From Anaerolineae bacterium (GTDB taxonomy: Bacteria > Chloroflexota > Anaerolineae > JAAYZQ01): a stretch of 6,494 bases of DNA. Of the stretch, positions 1-5,670 are shown piece after piece. The notes beneath the pieces are model-generated. The model did no database searches and had not been told where the DNA came from. It saw only the letters and a program-made list of their open reading frames with translations. The stretch is from positions 1 to 6,494 of the forward strand of contig JAFGIA010000009.1 in assembly GCA_016929795.1 (NCBI GenBank), in the 5' to 3' direction. The position numbers were made by a program, and so were the translations under genes. How positions within the stretch are numbered: the first letter of the stretch is position 1; each line of letters begins with the position of its first letter.

Positions 1-22
1 CCCCCAGCAGGTGGGGCATACG

Positions 23-47
23 CCGCGTTTCGAAGGCCAAAACGCGG
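23..47 (-). terminator. Hairpin after the ATP-domain gene, possible end of the dikinase transcript
   Basis: CCGCGTTT (23-30) and AAACGCGG (40-47) form an 8-bp stem with a 9-nt loop, 39 nt beyond the stop codon at 86-88. A second small GC hairpin (2-6 with 12-16) follows. There is no clear U-run, so termination is only suggested. The rest of 1-85 shows no supported gene. Confidence 0.3.
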
Positions 48-85
48 GTGCCGTCCCTACAGAATCTAGTTCGCCAACAGTATCC

Positions 86-949
86 TCAAAGGTGCAACGC
101 ACCTGACCTGAAAGTCACGGGGCGGCATTGGAGCAGGTAGGGCCTGCCACAGCGGTAGGCGCATTCGAGATCCACGGGCCACCCACAGGCTGCCTCGAGA
201 TCGCACGCCAACCGGGCCAGCTCCAGGGCCTGGTGTGGAGCCAGGGCTGCCTCGCGGCGCATCGGTCCGGGCACGGGCACCTCGCGCGTGGCCTGGCCAG
301 GCGGCGCGGCTGCCACGGTCATACATGCCTTATCAGCTACCTGCTGTTCGACGATGGCCAGGTCTCTTTTGCGCACAGCGTAGAGATCCGGCACCACGGT
401 TCCACCGACCAGGCTCTCGCCGAGCCCCCAGGTGGCATTGATGATCACCTGGCTGCGGTCTCGTATGCGTGGGTCTAAAGAAAAGACGACGGCCGACACG
501 TCGGCGACGATGAGCTGCTGCACCAGCACGGCCACACCGCCGGCGGGCTCGAGTCCGCGCGCGCGCCGGTAGGCGCGCGCCCGCTCGGCGCCAGCGGAGG
601 CCAGGCAGCGCACGATGGCGGCGGCGATGGGCTCAAGCCCGATCACGTTAAGATAGCTCTCGTGTTGGCCGGCGAATGAGGCGTCGTGGCCATCCTCATC
701 CACGGCCGATGAGCGGACGGCTACAGGGAGCGGCCATTTGCCGCACCGGCTGCCAAGCTGCGCGTAGGCCGTGGCGAGTTGAGTTTTTTGCAGATCCGTT
801 GGCCGGGTCGCGCTATCATGCCCGGCCACGGCCAGGCAGAACCCTGGCGGGACGGGGTAGGTCTGTGCCAGGCGTCCGAGCTGCGCTGCCTTGCCCCCCA
901 CGCGGGCGGGGTCGCGGCATTCTTTTCCGTCGAGCCAGTAGATGTCCAT
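86..949 (-). CDS. Stand-alone ATP-binding (PPDK_N / PEP synthase N-terminal) subunit of a split dikinase
   Basis: This 287-residue protein is the ATP-grasp nucleotide-binding domain of the PEP synthase/pyruvate phosphate dikinase/rifampicin phosphotransferase superfamily and nothing else. In that family the domain splits ATP to AMP and Pi and passes the beta-phosphate to a swivelling histidine. Visible motifs in order: VGGKAAQLGRL (17-27) and VPPGF (33-37), the nucleotide-lid start with Lys20; VAVRSSAVDED (76-86) with Arg79; DASFAGQHESYLNV (89-102); VLVQQLIVADVSAVVFSLDP (141-160); INATWGLGESLVGGTVVPD (170-188); and VDLECAY...YLLQCRPVT (259-279) with Glu262, Gln274 and Arg276. All expected nucleotide- and metal-binding positions look present. 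The start at 949 is chosen because GGGGAG lies 8 nt upstream and the family homology begins at once; the open frame continues upstream only as a meaningless Arg-rich stretch. It lacks the phosphohistidine domain, which the upstream gene supplies, 104 nt away and in the same direction. Likely cytoplasmic. The family call is firm; the partner is inferred. Confidence 0.95.
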   Translation of the reverse strand: MDIYWLDGKECRDPARVGGKAAQLGRLAQTYPVPPGFCLAVAGHDSATRPTDLQKTQLATAYAQLGSRCGKWPLPVAVRSSAVDEDGHDASFAGQHESYLNVIGLEPIAAAIVRCLASAGAERARAYRRARGLEPAGGVAVLVQQLIVADVSAVVFSLDPRIRDRSQVIINATWGLGESLVGGTVVPDLYAVRKRDLAIVEQQVADKACMTVAAAPPGQATREVPVPGPMRREAALAPHQALELARLACDLEAACGWPVDLECAYRCGRPYLLQCRPVTFRSGALHL

Positions 950-993
950 CTTGGCCTCTCCCCTATGCCCAATACCGTTCAAATAAGGCTCAA

Positions 994-1024
994 GCCCCCG
1001 TCTCCGGGGGCGGCCCGAGACGGG
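994..1024 (-). other. Two mutually exclusive hairpins in the dikinase intergenic gap
   Basis: The 104-nt gap between the two dikinase genes contains GCCCCC/GGGGGC (994-999 with 1006-1011, 6-nt loop) and an overlapping CCCGTCTC/GAGACGGG (997-1004 with 1017-1024, 12-nt loop). Both stems are perfect, and they share bases, so only one can form at a time. No U-run follows on the minus strand. The structures could tune read-through or the relative amounts of the two subunits. I see no separate promoter in the gap, which favours co-transcription. Confidence 0.4.
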
Positions 1025-1053
1025 CCTGGGAGCTTGTGTGAAAGGCATTGCCC

Positions 1054-2778
1054 CTAGGCCCAACGCACGACGCCGGCCGTTCCGTCGACCTGGAGCATCG
1101 CCCCATCGGGGATGCGCGCGGTGGCGTGCGCCGTGCCTACCACGGCCGGGATGCCGATCTCGCGTGCCACGACGGCGCCGTGCGACAGCAGGCCGCCAGC
1201 ATCTGTGACCAGGGCGGCGGCAGTGTAAAAGAGGGGGGTCCATGGCGGAGCGGTGGTGCGTGTCACCAGGATCTCGCCTGGCTGGAGCCGCGCGGCATCG
1301 GCCAGTGTGGACACGAGGCGCGCGCGGGCGCGCACGGTGCCCGGCGCGCCTGCCTGGCCGCGCAGCAGGCCCGGTGTCTCGGGCTCGCACGGGCCGGAGA
1401 GGGCCTGGCGTGGGGGGAGAGCGCCCGTGTAGCGTCCTGTGCGCCGCGCGTCGGGCGAGTAGAATGCAGGAAGCTCTGCCGGGCGGGTGCCGAGCTCCGG
1501 TGGCTCGTCAAAGGCCGCCCAGTAGGCCAGCTCGGCGCGGCGGCGGGCTGCGATCTTGGACCACGCGGTGTCGTGGTCACCCTGCCCCATGGCCCGCACC
1601 TCGTCGATTTTGAGGTAAAAGATATCGGCGGTCCGGGCCAGCCCGCCTGCGGCAGCCAGGCGCCGGCCCAACTCGGCCGCGATCCGGTGCAGCCAGCCAA
1701 AGCCGTTAAAGTCGATCCAGTAGGTGTGGTCCTCGCTCAACACCAGTGCCGTTTGTGCGGCTGCCAGGAGTGTGTCAAAGCGCTCCACCACCGGGCCGGG
1801 GAAGCCGGACAGCTCGCGCCGCGCCCGGGCCACGGCCGTCTCGCGCCGGGCGGCAGCCGCAGCCTGCTCGGCCTCCAGGTCGCGCTCGGAGCGGGCTACA
1901 TAGTGGCGCAGGTTGGCAAAGACGGGGGTCGGGTCGTCCTCCCAGCTTGGGTAGCCCCAATCCCACAGACTGCTGCGGCGGCCATAGGTGGCCAGGTAGC
2001 GGCGCAGGGCGTGCAGAAAGGGCGCGGCCGCGCGCGCGTCGCCGTTGAGGCGCCCCAGCGCCGCGGGCACGCGGCTGGCCGGCGCGTCGTGCACGATGCG
2101 CCTGACCGCGGGGCAGGCCGCCGCAAGCCGGCCGAGGCGCCACAGGGCACGGCCGGCCTGCAGCGTCTTGTTGTCGAATCCGCCCAGCAGTGCGTGCGCG
2201 TCGAGGCGGGTGGCACCGGGAAAGAGGTCGCGGAAAAAGCTCTCGAACTCGGCGATGGCGAACCAGATCGGCGGGCCAAGGAGGTAGTGGATCAGGTACA
2301 GGCGCGCGCCGCGCACCAGGCTCTCGTCCAGGTGCTCGATCAGCGCCGGCAGCGGTGCGCGCGCCAGGTCGAACCCGGCCCAGAACGACCAGTGTGCCTC
2401 GATCTCGGGCTGCCACTCGCGTGCCCAGGTGTCTGGCAGGCTGAGTGCGGCGGCAGTCAGCCTGTCGCGGTTGCGCGCTGCCCGCGTGGCGAGCTCTTCC
2501 GGGCTGCCGCGAAAGGGGACGAGGCTGGTGTAGAGATAGTGGTTCACCGGCAGGTGGTATTGCTGCACGATCGCCTCTTCGTACACCGGTGCCGTGCGCT
2601 CACGCGTGGCCGAGGCCATCTCGTGGGCGCACGAGTGGAACAGGGGGGTCACCGGGTCGGGCAGGTGTTCCCTGTCACGGGTCCAATACATGGCCGCGAA
2701 ATCGGGCCGGGGCCAGTCGACAGGAAAGCCTGCCGGTGGCACGATCTTGGTTGCACCTTCTTCGGTCTGTGTGTCCAT
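1054..2778 (-). CDS. Rifampicin phosphotransferase-like substrate-binding plus phosphohistidine (PEP-utilizers mobile) domain subunit
   Basis: This 574-residue protein ends in a classic PEP-utilising mobile (swivel) domain at about 475-574. It includes GEILVTRTTAPPWTPLF (501-517) and LLSHGAVVAREIGIPAVVG (530-548), with the phospho-accepting His at 533, then IPDGAMLQVDGTAGVV (556-571). Residues 1-470 resemble the helical substrate-binding region of rifampicin phosphotransferases: HLPDPVTPL (38-46) near the start, YGRRSSLWDWGYPSWEDDP (265-283), and an ELGRRL...DIFYLKIDEVRAM stretch (369-397). The ATP-grasp domain that precedes this region in fused enzymes is absent; the next gene (86-949) encodes it. 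The summed length (574+287=861) is close to a fused rifampicin phosphotransferase, roughly 860-870 residues. The start at 2778 is supported by GGAGG 7 nt upstream; the frame is open for 25 more codons, but those overlap the promoter-like dyad. Expected reaction: ATP + substrate + water to AMP + phospho-substrate + Pi. The substrate is unknown. Phenylphosphate synthase is an alternative analogue because it is also split. Confidence 0.93.
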   Translation of the reverse strand: MDTQTEEGATKIVPPAGFPVDWPRPDFAAMYWTRDREHLPDPVTPLFHSCAHEMASATRERTAPVYEEAIVQQYHLPVNHYLYTSLVPFRGSPEELATRAARNRDRLTAAALSLPDTWAREWQPEIEAHWSFWAGFDLARAPLPALIEHLDESLVRGARLYLIHYLLGPPIWFAIAEFESFFRDLFPGATRLDAHALLGGFDNKTLQAGRALWRLGRLAAACPAVRRIVHDAPASRVPAALGRLNGDARAAAPFLHALRRYLATYGRRSSLWDWGYPSWEDDPTPVFANLRHYVARSERDLEAEQAAAAARRETAVARARRELSGFPGPVVERFDTLLAAAQTALVLSEDHTYWIDFNGFGWLHRIAAELGRRLAAAGGLARTADIFYLKIDEVRAMGQGDHDTAWSKIAARRRAELAYWAAFDEPPELGTRPAELPAFYSPDARRTGRYTGALPPRQALSGPCEPETPGLLRGQAGAPGTVRARARLVSTLADAARLQPGEILVTRTTAPPWTPLFYTAAALVTDAGGLLSHGAVVAREIGIPAVVGTAHATARIPDGAMLQVDGTAGVVRWA

Positions 2779-2810
2779 GTCTCCGCCTCCCTGGCTGTGA
2801 TTACACGTCC

Positions 2811-2839
2811 AGCATACCATAGATGGTATCTTGTTTGCC
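2811..2839 (-). promoter_or_regulatory. Weak extended -10 promoter for the split-dikinase gene pair
   Basis: On the minus strand TATGCT (2811-2816) is preceded by TGG, giving an extended -10 (ATGGTATGCT) that nearly copies the one before the CAP/BACON gene (ATGGTATACT). The region 17 nt upstream is GGCAAA (2834-2839), a poor -35 box. Transcription would start near 2804, giving a leader of about 26 nt before ATG 2778. A weak -35 with an overlapping dyad suits a regulated promoter, but this is inference. Confidence 0.45.
2814..2829. promoter_or_regulatory. 16-bp dyad, possible operator over the dikinase promoter
   Basis: ATACCAT-AG-ATGGTAT is a perfect inverted repeat with 7-bp arms and a 2-bp centre. 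It overlaps the upstream half of the proposed -10 and the spacer of the dikinase promoter, where a dimeric repressor would block RNA polymerase. It is AT-rich in a GC-rich region, which makes chance less likely. No regulator gene is present in the window to pair it with. Confidence 0.42.
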
Positions 2840-2880
2840 ATGACGTGGCTCACACTTGGCGGGAGCCAGGGACAGGCACA

Positions 2881-2911
2881 GCTCCGCTCCGGTCACGGAT
2901 CGGAGTGGAGC
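2881..2911 (-). terminator. Hairpin downstream of the CAP/BACON gene, possible terminator
   Basis: GCTCCGCTCC (2881-2890) and GGAGTGGAGC (2902-2911) are inverted copies with one mismatch and an 11-nt loop. The hairpin lies about 23 nt past the stop codon at 2934 and before the promoter of the dikinase pair. It is GC-rich but is not followed by a U-run on the minus strand, so a classical intrinsic terminator is uncertain. Its right arm is part of the 41-bp repeat. Confidence 0.35.
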
Positions 2912-3003
2912 ATGGAAGTGGGCGGTGCGGTGGTTATGGGTCGGAGTGGAGCGGGGAGGTGGGCGGCGCGGCGGTTCTGGATTGGAGCGGCGCGCGGGTG
3001 TGG
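2900..3003. repeat. Imperfect 41-bp tandem repeat, about 2.5 copies, spanning the CAP/BACON stop codon
   Basis: Copy 1 (2900-2940) and copy 2 (2941-2981) match at 34 of 41 positions, starting with an identical 11 bases (TCGGAGTGGAG). A third, partial and more diverged copy begins at about 2979 with GGATTGGAGC, spaced 36 bp from the same element in copy 2, i.e. lacking 5 bp. The stop codon (2934-2936) lies in copy 1, so copies 2 and 3 encode the C-terminal tail of the secreted protein. Confidence 0.8.
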
Positions 3004-5450
3004 CCTTGCCACCAGCACCCCTCCGAGCGGGGGTCCATGAAGGTGCCATAGTCGCGGATGGCGACGCGGATCTCGCCGCCCCGCGCCCGGCCAAAGGGCT
3101 GACCCCCGCGTAGGGCCGGCAGTTGCCCGCGCCCTGCGTCGTTCCACGACTGGTAGAGCGCCAGCAGGGTGGGCTCGACGCACACGTTCTCGACGTGGAC
3201 CGTGTAGCCGGCGACGACATTGTCGTTGCATGTGTACTTGAGGGTGATGCGATCCTCGGAGGCGTAGAGGACCAGGGCCTCGTAGCCACCGCCGATGTTG
3301 TAGCCCGAGTCGGGCAGGTGGAGCACCTCGCCGGGCGCGGTGCCCATGCCGGCCAGGGTCACCTCATAGTCTGTCAACAGCGCTCCGCGGCAGTTGCACG
3401 CCCAGTCCCAATCGTACACCTGGTAGACGGCGGGAAAGGCCGGCACGCGCTGATCGGCAAAGAGGGTGTAGAGCTGCGGGGCCAGGGGATCGCCCCCGCC
3501 CCCATAGTCGATGAGCCCAAGGAAGGCGTCGGTCGGCTCGTAGCCGCGCAGGGTCAGGTTGAGGTCGGCATGGACCTCGGCCGGCCGGTCGGTTGGCGGT
3601 CCGTCCACGTCGAGCGTGCCATAGGTGACGCCGGGGATCGGCTCGCAGCCGCCGGGCTGGGCGTAGTGCCTGGCGACCATGGGTAGGAAGAGCGTACGGG
3701 TTATTCCGCCGGAAGGGGCAACGGTGAGCTGGACCGGCACAGAGGCGGGGGGCACACCCGAGATGCCTGTGGGTGAGATTGTGACCGTGCTCGAATAGAC
3801 GCCTGTGATCAGGCCCGATAGATTCACGCCAACCTGGATAATACAATCGAGCGCCTGCGCCTGGAGCCAGGGCGCGTCGACGCTCACCTCCCAATCAAAG
3901 GATGCACACTGCGCCGTGACCGTCAGGGTGCGGGTGGGAGGGGGGGGGCCGCCAAGGGGGGCGAGGAAATCGAGCACTTCCGGAGACACATCGAGGGCGG
4001 GGCGGGCCGTGGCGGCTTCGGTGGGGGGCGAGAAGGTGGTGCCGTCGGTGTAGCGCACCCACACGCCCTGCCCACGATAGTTTCCACCGGGCACGGACCA
4101 GGTGAGCGGCGACGTGGCCGCCTGTGGCGCGCTAAATATCGACACGGCGTCGACATACACGTCCGCGTCGCCGCTGCGCCAGAATTGAAAGATCAAAAAG
4201 GGGTCGTCGGGGTTGGTGTTGAACGTAAAGTCGAGGGCAAACTCCTGGTATTGGTCCGGCGCGGCCAGGTCGGTGCCGCGGATGGTGAGCGGCCCATACT
4301 CTGTGCCGCCACCCAGTACAGAGACGCGCGCCACCTCATGGCTCGACGTGTTGTTGTTGACCTTGAGCCGGAAGTATGCCACCAGGGGAATGTCCTGGAT
4401 AAACGTCGTGTCCCATACCCAGGCGAACGATTCACCGGCGCCGGGGTAGAGCCGGTAGGCGGTGCCGCCCCACGCCGCCGCGTCTTGGACGCGCTCGCCG
4501 TTGCCCCACCAGAGGCCGAACGTCCCAAAGGTGTCGTCGGCCAGCCAACCCAGGCTGAACTGCGCCTGGGGGAGCCCCTCGCCGTCCAGGCCGTAGAGTG
4601 TCACCTGCGGCTGTGTCGTGCTCATCTGGCCCGCGCCGATCTCGCCCGGTGGGACGTCGGCACCCAGGTAGATGGTGTCGCTGACGGTCATGGTGTGGCC
4701 AAAGGCGTCGCGCGTTTTGACATAAACTGAGCGCCAGCCCGATCCGCCGGCGAGGGCCCACTCCCTATCGGCGGCGTACGGCTCCCAGGCGGCGCCGGTG
4801 AAGCAGGGGTCGTGGCTGACCATCATTTCGGTGGCAGGAGCGAGCCCGGCAAAGCCGCCGGCGGAGGAGCGGTCATAGATGTAGAGGCTGGTGGTAAGGC
4901 TTTCCGTGGAGAGGGCTTCGTTGTCAATGACTACCGGCGCATGCGCCGGATCGGCGCCAAAATCCTGGGTGACATAGCCGCGGCCGTCGCTGTCGCGGCG
5001 GTAGTAGCCCAGCCCGACCTCGCGCGAGTTGGGATCGAGCAGGTTGGCGCGGTGGCCGTCGCTGGCCATCCAGCCCGCGATCGCATCTTCGGGCGTGACA
5101 TAACCACAGAACGCGTTCTCCGCGCCGGCGCTGCCCAGGTAGCCAAACGCGAGGGCCCGGTCGCCAGGCCAGCGGCCGAGCGTGTCCTCGTGGCCGCAAA
5201 AGCCGGGGGGGCGATTCTCGGTCGAATCCCACGAAAACCAGCGCGCCGCGTGGGTCAACTGCCGGTTCCAGCGCAGGGGGGGAATCCCGTTGTCACGGCG
5301 GGCCAGGTTGCCCAGGTAGACTGTGCGCGCTTCTTGATAGAGCAGTTCTGCCGTCTGAAACGCCGGATCGTAGCCGCCCTGCGCAAGGAGCGGGGCGGCA
5401 GTCAAGGTGACGAGAAAAAGGATACTCAAGATCCGCCGGATGTCCATCAT
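2934..5450 (-). CDS. Secreted mosaic protein: CAP/SCP domain, beta-sandwich region, BACON-like domain, unknown C-terminal domain
   Basis: This 838-residue protein begins with a signal peptide: basic start MMDIRR, hydrophobic core ILSILFLVTLTAAPLLA, probable cleavage near residue 23. Residues 30-168 form a CAP (SCP/PR-1-like) domain with CGHEDT (His87), AENAF (Glu111), WMASDGHRANLL (His133) and GRGYVTQDFG (156-165). Bacterial CAP domains are extracellular and mostly of unknown activity. Residues 170-263 look like an Ig-like beta region (DPCFTGAAWEPYAADREW). Residues 280-440 resemble a carbohydrate-binding-type beta-sandwich, ending DADVYVDAVSIF. Residues 484-577 fit a BACON-like domain (LDVSPEVLDF, SVDAPWL, GLITGVYSSTVTIS, VPVQLTV). 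LFLPMVARHY (587-596) is a linker. Residues 600-815 are a well-ordered domain I cannot name, with DWDWACNCRG (680-689) and EIRVAIRDYGTFMDPRS (793-809). AGGAG sits 6 nt before the first of two adjacent ATGs, and a strong promoter lies 44 nt upstream. There is no sortase motif or C-terminal membrane segment, so it is probably released or loosely wall-bound. The last ~20 residues are encoded by a tandem repeat. Confidence 0.9.
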   Translation of the reverse strand: MMDIRRILSILFLVTLTAAPLLAQGGYDPAFQTAELLYQEARTVYLGNLARRDNGIPPLRWNRQLTHAARWFSWDSTENRPPGFCGHEDTLGRWPGDRALAFGYLGSAGAENAFCGYVTPEDAIAGWMASDGHRANLLDPNSREVGLGYYRRDSDGRGYVTQDFGADPAHAPVVIDNEALSTESLTTSLYIYDRSSAGGFAGLAPATEMMVSHDPCFTGAAWEPYAADREWALAGGSGWRSVYVKTRDAFGHTMTVSDTIYLGADVPPGEIGAGQMSTTQPQVTLYGLDGEGLPQAQFSLGWLADDTFGTFGLWWGNGERVQDAAAWGGTAYRLYPGAGESFAWVWDTTFIQDIPLVAYFRLKVNNNTSSHEVARVSVLGGGTEYGPLTIRGTDLAAPDQYQEFALDFTFNTNPDDPFLIFQFWRSGDADVYVDAVSIFSAPQAATSPLTWSVPGGNYRGQGVWVRYTDGTTFSPPTEAATARPALDVSPEVLDFLAPLGGPPPPTRTLTVTAQCASFDWEVSVDAPWLQAQALDCIIQVGVNLSGLITGVYSSTVTISPTGISGVPPASVPVQLTVAPSGGITRTLFLPMVARHYAQPGGCEPIPGVTYGTLDVDGPPTDRPAEVHADLNLTLRGYEPTDAFLGLIDYGGGGDPLAPQLYTLFADQRVPAFPAVYQVYDWDWACNCRGALLTDYEVTLAGMGTAPGEVLHLPDSGYNIGGGYEALVLYASEDRITLKYTCNDNVVAGYTVHVENVCVEPTLLALYQSWNDAGRGQLPALRGGQPFGRARGGEIRVAIRDYGTFMDPRSEGCWWQGHTRAPLQSRTAAPPTSPLHSDP

Positions 5451-5493
5451 CGGGGTCTCCTGGTCGCGAATTGAATTGCTGAGCGTGGGCAAA

Positions 5494-5522
5494 AGTATAC
5501 CATGGGCTGGTGCAAAGTGCAA
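5494..5522 (-). promoter_or_regulatory. Sigma-70-type promoter of the CAP/BACON gene
   Basis: Read on the minus strand: -35 TTGCAC (5517-5522), 17-nt spacer, -10 TATACT (5494-5499), with TGG directly before the -10 giving an extended -10. The start of transcription would fall near 5487, leaving a leader of about 37 nt before the ATG at 5450. Both hexamers are close to consensus and the spacer is optimal. The call comes from sequence only. Confidence 0.75.
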
Positions 5523-5557
5523 GCGAGGGATCGAGGGGCGCCCGATGGGAGCCATGG

Positions 5558-5586
5558 TTGACAAGGGAAATGAAGGCTGTTATAGT
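5558..5586 (+). promoter_or_regulatory. Sigma-70-type promoter of the FTYQGRL-domain gene
   Basis: A perfect -35 TTGACA (5558-5563), a 17-nt spacer, and -10 TATAGT (5581-5586). Transcription would start near 5593, giving a leader of about 78 nt before the ATG at 5671. It faces away from the CAP/BACON promoter, and the two -35 boxes are 35 bp apart, so RNA polymerases or regulators binding here could interfere with each other. Confidence 0.78.
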
Positions 5587-5591
5587 GTGTC

Positions 5592-5624
5592 TGCCCCGCA
5601 GTACACCGGTGCACCGCCGGGGCA
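5592..5624 (+). promoter_or_regulatory. 5' leader stem-loop at the predicted transcript start
   Basis: TGCCCCG (5592-5598) and CGGGGCA (5618-5624) form a perfect 7-bp, GC-rich stem around a 19-nt loop that holds the 8-bp palindrome CACCGGTG (5604-5611). The stem begins at or within a nucleotide of the transcription start predicted from the promoter at 5558-5586. A hairpin at the very 5' end is known to stabilise some mRNAs, so this could be a stability element. No known riboswitch is recognised. There is no U-run, so a terminator is unlikely. Confidence 0.5.
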
Positions 5625-5670
5625 AGATCGAGCTCGCGCCGAGAAACGACAAAAGAAAGGAGAAAGAGAG

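Noticed and set aside
2..106. A plus-strand frame entering from the left edge and stopping at 104-106, possibly the end of a convergent gene.
   Set aside because: Only about 34 codons are visible, no motif is recognisable, and it would overlap the end of the ATP-domain gene. It cannot be told from chance.
950..1390. An N-terminal extension of 147 codons on the ATP-domain gene.
   Set aside because: The extension is Arg/Pro-rich with no family similarity, overlaps the upstream gene, and the ATG at 949 has a good Shine-Dalgarno sequence.
86..2778. Calling the pair a rifampicin resistance determinant or a phenylphosphate synthase by name.
   Set aside because: The substrate cannot be deduced from the motifs. 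Both are only analogues, and no aromatic-degradation or antibiotic genes are in the window.
2900..3003. A CRISPR array or a mobile-element end.
   Set aside because: The repeats are directly adjacent, diverged and without spacers. There is no transposase and no target-site duplication.
1048..3051. A 667-codon open frame on the plus strand opposite the His-domain dikinase gene.
   Set aside because: It is antisense to a protein with clear family motifs, is rich in Arg, Gly and Ala without domain signatures, and arises from GC-rich third positions. It is a shadow frame.
5451..5564. A 38-residue extension of the CAP/BACON protein upstream of 5450.
   Set aside because: It would bury the signal peptide and run through the -35/-10 promoter elements; the ATG at 5450 has AGGAG and an immediate signal sequence.
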